Notes: generated by a model from the sequence alone, not told the origin. 53,632 nt of DNA from Candidatus Poribacteria bacterium (GCA_022821725.1 JAJEDB010000008.1:1-53632); one strand, 5' to 3'; shown: positions 25,295 through 34,402, counted from the stretch's first letter. Numbers and translations: made by a program.

Positions 25295-28200
25295 CTATTT
25301 CCGTATCAACATTTTGCCGGTAGCAGAGAAGTCGCCTGCGGTGAGGGTGTAGAAGTAGACACCACTTGCCACGGACTCACCTACATCATTCTTCCCATCC
25401 CAATAGGCGGCACGACTCCGGTGTTGATAGATACCCGCGGGTTGATGTCCGATATTCAACGTTCTCACTAATACCCCGCTTGCTGCGTAGATATGCACTG
25501 CGACGTTTGCGGATTCCGCGAGTTGGTAGGGGATCCACGTCTCCGGGTTGAACGGGTTCGGGTAGTTGTGGAAAAGGACGGTCTCTTCGGGAACAAACAA
25601 CGCCAACACCTGTTCTAATCTCGCGATACCGCTCTCGAAGGTCAGAGACCCGTCGTCCGTAGCACGTAAAAGGTCTAAGGCATCTTGAACCGCTTTAAAC
25701 GTGACAGCTGAGGATAACGTAAAGGTATGGGGGGCTGCGGGTTGATTTTTCTCGCCGATATGCTCAGCGACAAGTGCGACATCCTTCGCATCTACGACAC
25801 CATCCCCGTTGACATCAGAGCGTGGGTTCACAGGGGTTTTTCTGTCGCTATCTGATAGCACGATGAGGAGGTCGGTGGCATCGGTTTGTCCGTCTTCGTT
25901 GACATCCCAAGCGGGCGGCGCGGTGGGACGTTCAGTGCCAGGGGGAATAACAGTATATTCGGTGCCAGGGACGAACCCGAAGAACCCGCTCCATCCCCCG
26001 CCTCTTTCGTAAACAGCGACTAACAGCGTATTATACCCCTGTTTCAGCGTGACAGAGAACCTATCCTGAAAATCCCTGGCACCGCGGTCTATAGGGTTGT
26101 TATGAACCAATTCGCCGTTGAGCCACACTTTCACGGCATCGTCACTGCCGACCTGCATGATCACTTGTTGATTTTTCGGTGACGCTAAGGTGAGGGAACC
26201 GTAGGCAACGTGATCGTCTATATTCCCGAATCCCAAGCCCGTGTCGTTCGCCATATCATTGAGGTTGTTGCCGCCGGTTGCGGAGAGTTCACCGACTTCC
26301 CAGACTTTATCACCGACGGGGTTTCCTTCAGTGGCACCGTTGGTAGCGACTTTCAGTTCCGTTACTTTTCCGTTACTGGCGACTGATAAGAAATCCACGC
26401 CGGAACGCGCTGCCGCCGCGCCGCCACTATCACCTGTTGACACGATCATCCACAACCAGGGACCTGTTATTTTGAGTCCGAGTCTGCTTGGTACGCCGGG
26501 ACCAGGATTCCCTTCTGTCCGAATCGTGGTTTGGAACGGTAGTTCGTCTAAAGGCGAAAAGTCGGCTATCACATTGTTCCGCAAGTCGAGACGTTCCAGG
26601 TTTCTGAGGCCTGTGAGGGGTGAGACATCCGAGATGACGTTGTTTTCAAGATACAGCACTTCCAGAGCTGTTAATTCTGCGAGCGGAGACACGTCTGCTA
26701 TGACGTTATCATCCAGATTTAAGGTTCTCAAATTTTTCAGGGAACGCAACTCCGAAATATCCGATATGGTGTTGTTCACCAATTCCAGCCATTCCAGTTG
26801 TGTGAATTCCTTCAAGGGAGAGAGGTCCCTGATACTACAGTTATTGAGTTCAAGCCGCCGCAGCCGCTTGATCCCTTTTAGCGACGGAATGGTCGTGACA
26901 GAGGCATCGTTCCCGAATTCTATCCACTCCAACTTCGGTAATTGTGCCAAGGACGAGAAGTCCGTGATAGATGTATTCCAGGCATCTATCCGTTCCAGAC
27001 TGGTGAGACTGGCGAGGGATGACACATCGGTGACGAGGTTTTCCGAAATGCCGATTCCCTCCAATTTTACCAATCCCTTCAACGGCGACAAATCCGTGAT
27101 GATGTTCTCTTCAAGCCCCAACCAGTCCACACTGAGCAGGTTTGCGAGGGGTGAGACATCCGAGATGACGTTGTCCCGTAATTTGATGTTATTCAGTCTG
27201 ATCAATCCTCGCAGCGGGGTCACGTCAGAGATAGCGTTGCGGCGGAGCTCTATCCGCTCCAGATTCGTCGCGTATTCCAATCCCGTTAGGTCTTGGATGC
27301 CTCTACCATCCGCACGGAAGTTTCTCAACTGTTTCATGTCTTCATCCGTGATGGGATCGTTTGGGGCTTTGTTGAGGGTTTCCGCGATGGCGGCACGGAG
27401 GTTTGCGTCGGGAATATAGACCGTGCCGCTCACCAAGGGTTGGATCGGTTGCCCGATGGTCGTCGCAACCGGAACCTGGACATCGGGTGAATGCAACGCT
27501 GAGACGATCGCTGAGAACTGTGAGGTCCAGGCATCCCGTTTGATATTTCCGCCGTTGACTAACCCGGTTAAACCCAAACGTTGCAAACTCGATTTCTTAC
27601 TGACCTGCGAGAGGAAGACTTCCTGTTTCATGCCGACAGCAGCGGCAGCGGACGCTGCGTCTACAGAGCCGTGATACGCCTCATAGAAACGATGCACGGG
27701 TTCAATACCGCCGAAGACGCCGCCTGTTTGTTCTAACGCTCTTCTGTAACGCTCTGTATCTTCTTCCAACAGCGTATCCATCGTCTCTTGCACTACATAT
27801 AGACGTAGGGCGTGGTCCTTATCGTATCCGGGGTTTTTCGTCTGTTGGACAACGCTACGCACTTCATCTTTAAACGTTTTCATTCCCTCCGTGTGGCAGC
27901 CGATGCACGATAAGCCGTTGTGAACAGCAGGATCACTGGCTGCAGGATTAGACACGATGTTTGTCGGTGCGACATCTATACGATTGCCGGCAGCATCGGA
28001 GATATAGTATGCCTGTAAACCGTTTGGCAGATTGAAAATAACTTCGCCACCGTCTTGTTCAAAGGACAATGGATGTGTGAAGATGTTCTGTGTTCCGACA
28101 CTGCCTGCAAAGTCGTAACTTTTCCAATACGCACCATACCGAGACGTGTGGCGTTCGACGACACGATTGTGGTTAGAGACACCTGAATTGTTAGTGCCTG

Positions 28201-29128
28201 CCCGCCAGACGCGACGTCCCGGCGCGCTCTGGAGATTCCGTAAAACGTCCACCTCCAGATCCTGTTCCAATTCACGGTCGGTCTCGGGTAGATCAAGGAT
28301 GTCATGATAAAGCGGGGGCAGCACGGCGGTCGCTAAAAACCAGTCGACGTAGACATAAGGGACTTCACAGTTCATCGTTTCACGGAGGTTCGCGAGTTTC
28401 GTGTGAAGTCGGGCTTGGGCGTCTTCATCAAACGCAATGGCATAAGGATAGGCGTTTTCGATCTGTGTCCATGTATCCCGGAGGTCCCATTCGTAGTCGC
28501 GTAGATCGATGTAGAAGATCGTCTCGTCGGCATCGATCGGTTGTGGGTTGCGTATATCGAACCCCCAGGAGAGGCTATTCACGAGTTTTGCGAGTGCGAT
28601 TTTGTAAGCGTTGCGTGCTTCGGGTGTTTCACCTGCGTTATAGAGGTGTGTCATCGTGAAGTAGCGTGCGAAAGGGCGATCAAAGGGATCAAGTTTCTGA
28701 AGATGTTGCTGCATCGCGGTGAGCATCGCGTGGGTGGAGATGAAGGTAACGTCCTGCTCGACATCCCAATCCGGTGCCCCTGCTTGTATCCATTTGCCGA
28801 TAGCCACAATCGCTTCAACGGACAGTGGGTCTGTTCCCAATGGCATCCGCTTTGTAGGGTTTTTGTCGAGGAGTCGTCTATAGAGTTCGGAGTCGATAGG
28901 GGATCCCGGCACGACGGCTCCGGTATCGATGAGTGCCGTGTGTTCAATGATAAGGTTTTCTGTGAAGGCACCGTGTTCACCGTGGCAGTTGAGACAGTTC
29001 TGTTGAAAGATGAGATATGCTTCTTGCGCGAGGTCCTGTTGTGCGGATGCCGGTGTCCACCCTATGAGGATAAGTGCGAAAAGCGTTAGTGTGTAAAGCA
29101 GAGGGTTGGTTTCTCTCTGTATTTTCAT
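25295..29128 (-). CDS. Giant secreted cytochrome/LRR/dockerin protein with FlgD-like sorting domain
   Basis: This 1277-aa protein has a signal peptide (about residues 10-29, ending ASAQ) and a first c-type haem site NCLNCHGEHG (C45-C48-H49). A second haem site is LSCIGCH at about residue 410. A leucine-rich-repeat array at about 585-870 repeats LTGLxxLxxLxLxxNxISDVSPL, as in InlA-like LRRs. A jelly-roll domain (about 950-1060) is followed by two dockerin-like calcium loops (DVNEDGQTDATD, DVNGDGVVDAKD). The final about 90 residues resemble the FlgD/T9SS-type sorting domain (YPNPFNPETWIPYQL). It is probably surface-exposed. It starts a two-gene unit with the pseudo-caspase gene. No clean -35 box was found, though ATAATT-like -10 sequences precede it. 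Confidence 0.85.
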   Translation of the reverse strand: MKIQRETNPLLYTLTLFALILIGWTPASAQQDLAQEAYLIFQQNCLNCHGEHGAFTENLIIEHTALIDTGAVVPGSPIDSELYRRLLDKNPTKRMPLGTDPLSVEAIVAIGKWIQAGAPDWDVEQDVTFISTHAMLTAMQQHLQKLDPFDRPFARYFTMTHLYNAGETPEARNAYKIALAKLVNSLSWGFDIRNPQPIDADETIFYIDLRDYEWDLRDTWTQIENAYPYAIAFDEDAQARLHTKLANLRETMNCEVPYVYVDWFLATAVLPPLYHDILDLPETDRELEQDLEVDVLRNLQSAPGRRVWRAGTNNSGVSNHNRVVERHTSRYGAYWKSYDFAGSVGTQNIFTHPLSFEQDGGEVIFNLPNGLQAYYISDAAGNRIDVAPTNIVSNPAASDPAVHNGLSCIGCHTEGMKTFKDEVRSVVQQTKNPGYDKDHALRLYVVQETMDTLLEEDTERYRRALEQTGGVFGGIEPVHRFYEAYHGSVDAASAAAAVGMKQEVFLSQVSKKSSLQRLGLTGLVNGGNIKRDAWTSQFSAIVSALHSPDVQVPVATTIGQPIQPLVSGTVYIPDANLRAAIAETLNKAPNDPITDEDMKQLRNFRADGRGIQDLTGLEYATNLERIELRRNAISDVTPLRGLIRLNNIKLRDNVISDVSPLANLLSVDWLGLEENIITDLSPLKGLVKLEGIGISENLVTDVSSLASLTSLERIDAWNTSITDFSSLAQLPKLEWIEFGNDASVTTIPSLKGIKRLRRLELNNCSIRDLSPLKEFTQLEWLELVNNTISDISELRSLKNLRTLNLDDNVIADVSPLAELTALEVLYLENNVISDVSPLTGLRNLERLDLRNNVIADFSPLDELPFQTTIRTEGNPGPGVPSRLGLKITGPWLWMIVSTGDSGGAAAARSGVDFLSVASNGKVTELKVATNGATEGNPVGDKVWEVGELSATGGNNLNDMANDTGLGFGNIDDHVAYGSLTLASPKNQQVIMQVGSDDAVKVWLNGELVHNNPIDRGARDFQDRFSVTLKQGYNTLLVAVYERGGGWSGFFGFVPGTEYTVIPPGTERPTAPPAWDVNEDGQTDATDLLIVLSDSDRKTPVNPRSDVNGDGVVDAKDVALVAEHIGEKNQPAAPHTFTLSSAVTFKAVQDALDLLRATDDGSLTFESGIARLEQVLALFVPEETVLFHNYPNPFNPETWIPYQLAESANVAVHIYAASGVLVRTLNIGHQPAGIYQHRSRAAYWDGKNDVGESVASGVYFYTLTAGDFSATGKMLIRK

Positions 29129-29239
29129 GAGGTGTCTCCTTTGATTGAAAGCGTAGGTAAATTATAGGGACCGTTTAGATAAGAAAGTATTCTGAATTAG
29201 CAGACCAATCCCTATCTGCAAAAAAGCCTGAAACCCGTA

Positions 29240-29833
29240 TTATTCCTTTGCCCGCGTAACGAATGTGATAATACCCCCCGGATCCCAATTACCCGCTTTG
29301 TCTGCCCATGAGATTTCTATTGTGTAGACCTCGGCACCCTGTAAGGGCCACCCTTCCAAGAATCTCAATAGCGTTATCTCTTTACCAACTATGAATTTTT
29401 CCCACTTCATATCAAAATTTCTGGTATCATTCCTTAGTTTTACCCTTGCGTCACCAATGTTTTCGTCAAAAGTAAAAATAAAACGATCTGTGTCTATGTC
29501 AACGTCTACATCGCCGTGATTTATAGTGGTTCGGATAAAAAGCGGAGCTCGATTATCTTCTGGCTCTTTCTTTTCTTCTTCAATAGGTTCTGGTTCTGGC
29601 TCCTCTGCAACGGGCTCTGGTTCTGGCTCTTCTATAAGGGGTTCCTCTACGATGGGTTGTGGCACCGGTGGGGGCACCACCTGCACGGGAATCACGGGAG
29701 GCGTTGCTGCTTGTTCCTCCTCAGCAATGATTGGCGGAACTGGGAATATAGATTCGTCATCCGTGCTGTCTGTGGAACATCCGATAATGTAAAACACCAT
29801 GAGGCACAGAGCATATAAGGATTTGTATGGCAT
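29240..29833 (-). CDS. Lipoprotein with Pro/Glu-rich linker and Ig-like C-terminus
   Basis: This 197-aa protein has a lipoprotein signal (YIIGC, Cys about residue 19) and then about 80 residues of Pro/Val/Glu repeats (EPEPEP, PPPVPQP). The linker is like those that span the periplasm in TonB-type proteins. The C-terminal about 100 residues are beta-rich (RFIFTFDENIGDARVKLRND, YTIEISWADKAGNWDPGG) and resemble a Big_5-like Ig domain. It could hold a domain at a distance from the membrane. It lies 13 bp downstream of the barrel/TonB gene, suggesting a joint operon. Confidence 0.7.
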   Translation of the reverse strand: MPYKSLYALCLMVFYIIGCSTDSTDDESIFPVPPIIAEEEQAATPPVIPVQVVPPPVPQPIVEEPLIEEPEPEPVAEEPEPEPIEEEKKEPEDNRAPLFIRTTINHGDVDVDIDTDRFIFTFDENIGDARVKLRNDTRNFDMKWEKFIVGKEITLLRFLEGWPLQGAEVYTIEISWADKAGNWDPGGIITFVTRAKE

Positions 29834-29846
29834 AGAGACTCTCCTA

Positions 29847-30953
29847 TCAATTGGTATTCCTGAGCGTAAACCGATAGCGTAGGGTAACGCGTTTGGGGAT
29901 CAACCGTCCCTCTTTTATCGCGGGATAGAAAGTCGTTTTCTTCAATGCTTCCATTGCGGATTCCTCAAGTCCAAACCCGAGGGTGGTGAGTGCCACAATG
30001 TCTACTGGGAGTCCCTGTTCATCGATGGTTGCTTCTAAAACGACTTCGCCCTCTATTTTCCTATTCTTTGCTATGACTGGGTATAACGGTTCTACTCTGA
30101 ACTTGTATTCGGGAGCGGTGACCCCAGGTTCAGGTTCGAAGTCGATACCGGCTAATCGGGTGGCAAGGGGTGACGATGGCGTGTCAGTGCTGCGGGGTTG
30201 TGAAGTCTCAGTTCTACGGGGTTGGGGTGTTACTTCGTTCTGTATTTTGCGTGTGGGTGCCTGATGAAAGTTTAATCCAAAGCGATACAGCAATTCCGAA
30301 CTTTCAAAAGAGAATTCAACACTCCCGATCGCGCTCATCGTTGGCGACAACTCAATTTCCAATCCTGCTTCGCCGGTGAAAAAGTTCTGAGTCGTATTCA
30401 CGTGGACTTTTTCGGTTGTTGAGACGTTGTTCCAGGCTTGCGTGTAGAACATACCAAAAAAAGGCTTCAAACGCCACGCATAGTCGGTCTCAAGCGTATG
30501 TAACAAACCTGCCCCGCCTCGGAGGCTCATATTTACGGAATGCAGCGGTAAATCCCAACTCCGAACAATATTCGTATATTGGGTTCGGAAACCACCGAGT
30601 ATAAAAAATTGTAACCCTGTCATGTTCATATCATTAACATTTAGAAATCGAATGTCAATGGACGGACTGGGTGCTATCTCGTAAGGAATTTGGGTGTTCG
30701 CCTCAAAAAAGGAGATACCTGGCAGCATTGATATTTTGAGGTCCCTGTTGAACGCATAATCAAGATTTCCTAATATTGTTTGGGCATTGAAACGGAAGGG
30801 TGCCTCTGTGCGCTGCGGGGGTCTGTAGCGTTGGTATCCTATACCGATCCCTATCTTCCCTGCCGGTGCCCTATAAAATCCGGTTTGTGCGGACACAGGG
30901 ACAGAAAGTATTACAAGTAGAAAAAAAGGTGTAATGAGCATTCGTTTATTCAA
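29847..30953 (-). CDS. Outer-membrane beta-barrel-like protein with TonB C-terminal domain
   Basis: This 368-aa protein has a signal peptide (FFLLVILSVPVSAQ) and then about 200 residues of alternating strands rich in aromatic residues (KIGIGIGYQRYR, DYAFNRDLKISMLPGISFF), like a small outer-membrane barrel. After a Pro/Thr/Arg linker, residues about 280-366 form a TonB C-terminal domain (YPVIAKNRKIEGEVVLEATID...FYPAIKEGR). Normal TonB proteins have an N-terminal inner-membrane helix. Here the signal peptide appears cleavable, so the topology is unusual. Its mRNA has a long leader containing a homopolymer tract (see 31139-31150). The gene lies directly upstream of the Pro-rich lipoprotein. Confidence 0.75.
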   Translation of the reverse strand: MNKRMLITPFFLLVILSVPVSAQTGFYRAPAGKIGIGIGYQRYRPPQRTEAPFRFNAQTILGNLDYAFNRDLKISMLPGISFFEANTQIPYEIAPSPSIDIRFLNVNDMNMTGLQFFILGGFRTQYTNIVRSWDLPLHSVNMSLRGGAGLLHTLETDYAWRLKPFFGMFYTQAWNNVSTTEKVHVNTTQNFFTGEAGLEIELSPTMSAIGSVEFSFESSELLYRFGLNFHQAPTRKIQNEVTPQPRRTETSQPRSTDTPSSPLATRLAGIDFEPEPGVTAPEYKFRVEPLYPVIAKNRKIEGEVVLEATIDEQGLPVDIVALTTLGFGLEESAMEALKKTTFYPAIKEGRLIPKRVTLRYRFTLRNTN

Positions 30954-31138
30954 TAGCGTGTTTTCCTTTCATAGCAATCAGAACAGATACGATTTCAGAA
31001 GTCCTTCACTGCAACAAAAAATGCCCGCAATGCGCAGCACTGTGTGGAACAGCGCGCGAGCAGGCACGAAGCGATCCCATCCGATGTTTGAGGGCTGGAG
31101 AGAAATATCTATTTCAAAAAACTTAACAGAAAATAAGT

Positions 31139-31150
31139 GGGGGGGGGGGG
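31139..31150. repeat. Homopolymer of twelve G
   Basis: A G12 run (C12 in the leader transcript of the minus-strand barrel/TonB gene) lies about 190 bp upstream of its start codon. Such tracts slip during replication. An assembly length error is also possible. Confidence 0.85.
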
Positions 31151-31306
31151 TAAGTCTTATCTTGACTGAACACACGGAGATACACATAACTCCGGGAATA
31201 CCGGGCGGACAAACTAAAATTTGAGCTAGGAACTCCCAGCGGGCTTCTTCCATGTATGTTACCTCAAAAGACGGTGATCGTTCAGTGATTCCTAATGTTT
31301 GTGAAT

Positions 31307-31335
31307 ATTATACACAAAGAGAAAAATAAAGTCAA
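31307..31335 (-). promoter_or_regulatory. Promoter upstream of the barrel/TonB gene
   Basis: TTGACT (31330-31335), 17 bp, TATAAT (31307-31312) on the minus strand. The start codon is at 30953, so the leader would be about 345 nt and include the C12 tract. Confidence 0.65.
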
Positions 31336-31479
31336 ATGAAACACATTCAAACGCTCCTCAAGGCATTGCTAAAACAGAAGATAACCTCTCTCGACAATTT
31401 CCGTAATTCTCGTTCTCCTTGACGTTCTAAACGGATAGCGTAGAGCGTTGGTGGGTTCAAAGTTTGCCTTCTTTAAGCG

Positions 31480-31573
31480 GCACTCCAGCGGAGTATTATG
31501 TTTGCAGTATAAGGTGCAGCCAGAGTTTCTTAGACGCTTAACCGAGCAACCGAACGAAGTGTTTAGACACTGC
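31480..31573. repeat. Long direct repeat, copy 1 (94 bp)
   Basis: It aligns with 34311-34402: 88 of 92 aligned bases are identical, with one 2-bp gap. It ends 4 bp before the hicB stop codon. Together the copies bracket hicBA and the frameshifted lipoprotein. Copy 1 has a damaged version of the leading palindrome. Confidence 0.85.
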
Positions 31574-31576
31574 AGA

Positions 31577-31834
31577 CTAAACCTGTGCCGTAATCAATTC
31601 AGACGACGCATCTGGTGGATTGTGGACGGGTAGTGTAAATAAGGGCTGTGGAACAACCTCTCCCGCTTCCTGCAGTCCTTCAATATGAAACTCGATGGCT
31701 TCGGCGATCAATGTGCGCACTTCTTCCAACGTTTCACCGACAACACCGCATCCTGGGAGATCCGGGGCATAAGCACTATAATTGTTCTCGCCTTTTTCAA
31801 AAATAACGACGTATTCCATAAGATTTTCCCTCAA
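31577..31834 (-). CDS. hicB: HicB family antitoxin
   Basis: This 85-aa protein has the partial RNase-H-fold pattern of HicB: YVVIFEKGENNYSAYAPDLPGCGVVGETLEEV, then an EAIEFHIEGLQEAGE helix. It should bind and neutralise HicA and act as a repressor of the pair. Its ATG overlaps the hicA stop by 4 bp (ATGA), so it is translated in coupling with the toxin. The last about 15 residues run into the edge of the direct repeat copy, so the native C-terminus may have been replaced. Confidence 0.9.
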   Translation of the reverse strand: MRENLMEYVVIFEKGENNYSAYAPDLPGCGVVGETLEEVRTLIAEAIEFHIEGLQEAGEVVPQPLFTLPVHNPPDASSELITAQV

Positions 31835-32019
31835 CTCTTGAGACTCGCTTGTTTCAGAATGTTATTGAGTGTCCCTTTGGAGACATCTTCATTGGGTTTT
31901 CCTGCGATCGTCACAACTCCAGGTTTGCTCGGATGTTTATACTGTTTATGACTCCCTCGTGTTCGGTCCAGATACCATCCATCATTTTGAATCATTTTTG
32001 TGACCTGTCTAAACTTCAT
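31831..32019 (-). CDS. hicA: HicA family mRNA-interferase toxin
   Basis: This 62-aa double-stranded-RNA-binding-fold toxin has the family core (KMIQNDGWYLDRTRGSHKQY), including the catalytic His in GSHKQYKHP, and a KGTLNNILKQA helix at the end. It cleaves mRNA during translation when not bound by HicB. The toxin gene comes first, as is usual for hicAB. A strong promoter lies at 32080-32108. Confidence 0.92.
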   Translation of the reverse strand: MKFRQVTKMIQNDGWYLDRTRGSHKQYKHPSKPGVVTIAGKPNEDVSKGTLNNILKQASLKS

Positions 32020-32079
32020 AGTAGGTATCTATCGAATGTTTGCGAATGAATTAGAAGCCTATGTTGAATGCCTTTCGTG

Positions 32080-32108
32080 ATTATAATTATAGCACCCACT
32101 AATATCAA
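32080..32108 (-). promoter_or_regulatory. hicAB promoter
   Basis: TTGATA (32103-32108), 17 bp, TATAAT (32080-32085) on the minus strand. The leader to the hicA ATG at 32019 is about 55 nt. It is divergent from the plus-strand promoter at 32140-32168. Confidence 0.65.
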
Positions 32109-32139
32109 ACACAAGAAAAATCTACTGACAACCGAACAC

Positions 32140-32168
32140 TTGACACAATACATCCGCTATGCTATACT
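32140..32168 (+). promoter_or_regulatory. Promoter of the frameshifted surface lipoprotein
   Basis: TTGACA (32140-32145), 17 bp, TATACT (32163-32168). The predicted transcript start is about 97 nt before the TTG start codon at 32272, and AAGGAG precedes that codon. Confidence 0.7.
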
Positions 32169-32271
32169 GCCCTCAATACCCAAGAAAGGATTTAGGACTC
32201 GGACCCGCGTTGTATGCGCTTGAACGTTTACCTACTATTATCCCTGGTGTCTGGTCGTAAGGAGAAAAAAC

Positions 32272-34063
32272 TTGAAAAGCCTATCATTGCTAACGCTGCT
32301 CTGCCTCATCGTAACCGGCATCACAGGGTGTAGCGACACCGAAAACCCACTGGAACCCGCAGACCTGGCGGAAAACACCGAAACCGGTATCTTCGCCGAA
32401 GCAAAACACACCACAGCCATCGCTGCAGCACCTACGGCACCCCAGACACCCGTCCCACTCGGCACACCCACCGTCACCGAAATCGGATACTACAGCGACT
32501 GGCAACGCACCAAACCCATCACAGGAAACGTGGCACCCGGCGACACCATCCATATCAAGATCGTCTTCTCCGAAGGCATGTCGCTCGTGGTCGCAGACGA
32601 CGAGACGGCGCGTCCGGTGCTCTATCACCGGATTGATGGCACCCTCACGCGTTTCAAGATCGCAGGCTTCGGTGCCACAGATGCAGACTTCATCTCAGGG
32701 GATTGTAAACCCGTCAAGACGCAAGCCGTCTATTTCGGCAAGTATACCGTCACGCCCACGGATACGGGGAGTTTCACCGTGTCAGTCGGCAAGAAAAGCA
32801 CGGATCGTCAAGGCAACGAGTTAGCGGCGTTCTACACACATCCAACACACCTGCAGCTCGGTGAGGCATCGACAGAAACATCGCCAAAAACACCGACAGA
32901 AACACCAGTAGGGGCAACGGCGCCGAGCGTCGTGGAGGTCGGGTATTACGCCAATCCGGCACTGACACGGGAACTCACCCCGACAGACCGTATCCGCCCA
33001 AGCGACACGATTTACACGAAAGTCGTGTTCTCCGAAGCCATGCAGCACACTGTCGCTACCGATGACACGGCGCGTCCCGTGCTATTTTACCGCATCGGCG
33101 AAACCGAGGCGCAGTATCATGTGTTGCCCCACCGTTCGGGAGACACCCGCTTCCGCAGCGGCACCTGTAAACCCAAAGGCACCGGCACTTTTACCTTTAT
33201 CTGCAAATACAGCGTTGCGGCGGATGATGTGGGTGAGTTCACGCTTTCGGTAGGTGGGTTGACGGCGAATGCAGAAGGCACCCCGCTCGCCGAGGCGTAT
33301 GTCCACGACACCTACCTCCTTCTCGGACAGCCGCGTGAAGTCGAGGACATCCACCTTTCAAGCAATAGGATAGACGAGAACCAACCGATCGGTTCCATTG
33401 TTGGCACGTTTGGGGTTCCCGTCGGTAAACGTCTATCATACAGTGTTGTAGATGGCAACAGAGACTTCACGGTAGTCGATGGCACGAAGTTAGTCACCAA
33501 CCGCGTCTTCAACCATGAAGTCCAATGGGGTTACAAGATAACCGTGCGGGGAGACCGACAGAGAGACGAATGAAAGTTTAGAGAAACCCTACACCATCTT
33601 CATCAACGACCTAAACGAGGCACCCACGGACCTACGGCTGACGAGCAACACGTTTTACAGAGAGGACGGTATCGGCACGAAGATAGGACGCCTCGTCATC
33701 ACAGATGAGGACAGAGAGGACGCGCATCAGGTTAGGATTACACAAGGTGGTGCGTATGTAGGGTATGACGATGGCTCTCTACACGTCTTACAACTCTTTG
33801 ACCAATCGACCAAAGAGATAGCCGTTGAAGTGACAGACCCAGCAGGCTTAGCATACACAGAGACCTTCGAGATAACAATGGAAGAGAGACCTACGGGCCC
33901 CTCAGAACCCAGTGAACCTACGCCTTCATCACAAGACGATGAACCTTCAGATGCGTCAACTGAAACCACGGAATCCAGTGAGTCAACTCAACCCACACCC
34001 GATCCAGGCGACGGAGATGATGATGGTTGGGGCGGATTGGATAATTGGGGCGGATTGGATTAG
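32272..34063 (+). pseudogene. Surface lipoprotein with repeated Ig-like and cadherin-like domains, frameshifted
   Basis: The first frame (32272-33573, TTG start) encodes 433 residues: a lipoprotein signal (TGC, Cys about residue 20), two homologous Ig-like repeats (VTEIGYYSDW..., VVEVGYYANPA...) and the start of a cadherin-like repeat (IDENQPIGSIVGTFGV). It stops at TGA (33571). In another frame from about 33563 the text continues as ETNESLEKPYTIFINDLNEAP, another cadherin-like stretch, and ends with an acidic Ser/Thr/Pro/Glu tail and WGGLDNWGGLD before the stop at 34061-34063. Removing four bases near 33555-33560 would join the two parts. This is a frameshift or an assembly error. Confidence 0.8.
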
Positions 34064-34200
34064 GATATGTTTGTAGTGGCGCCCTTCACGCGCCTTGAGA
34101 GCGTCGATAAATCGCCTCACGACGAACCCTTCTTATCACAATTTTAGGTTCGGTCTAAGACATAGCACTCCGCTGGAGTGCGGGGTTTTAGACGTTGTGA

Positions 34201-34291
34201 TTTCTATAGACATATCACGCCTCTGGCGTGAGGAGATGCGTTACGTGTTAAGAGCACTCTTTGCTCCAGCGGAGCAATATGTCTATAGAAA
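34201..34291. repeat. Nested palindromic element with 15-bp perfect arms
   Basis: TTTCTATAGACATAT (34201-34215) is exactly complementary to 34277-34291. Inside or overlapping are two smaller 7-3-7 hairpins at 34215-34231 (TCACGCC-TCT-GGCGTGA) and 34261-34277 (TTGCTCC-AGC-GGAGCAA). Further 7-3-7 hairpins lie at 34165-34181 and 34311-34327. Confidence 0.8.
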
Positions 34292-34310
34292 AATGAACCG
34301 ACCCCCAACC

Positions 34311-34402
34311 GCACTCCAGCGGAGTGCTATGTTTGCAGTATAAGATGCAGCCAGATTTTCTTAGACTTAACCGAGCAACCGAACGAAGTGTTTAGACACT
34401 GC
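34311..34402. repeat. Long direct repeat, copy 2 (92 bp)
   Basis: It starts with the palindrome GCACTCCAGCGGAGTGC and matches 31480-31573, in the same orientation. It sits about 55 bp from the right end of the TnpB element. Confidence 0.85.

Larger units (their letters stand above)
30954..31576. other. Long leader and intergenic region of the barrel/TonB gene
   Basis: No supported gene. It includes the promoter at 31307-31335, a run of twelve G at 31139-31150 and the direct repeat at 31480-31573. A 91-codon frame at 30978-31253 on the minus strand is interrupted in sense by the homopolymer and is not called as a gene. Confidence 0.6.

Noticed and set aside
26241..27419. 392-codon plus-strand frame opposite the leucine-rich repeats
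   Set aside because: Its periodic Ser/Arg-rich sequence is the antisense image of the LRR array.
30978..31253. 91-codon frame in the barrel/TonB leader
   Set aside because: No clear ribosome site, it spans the C12 tract and has no recognisable domain; kept only as a point in the leader finding.
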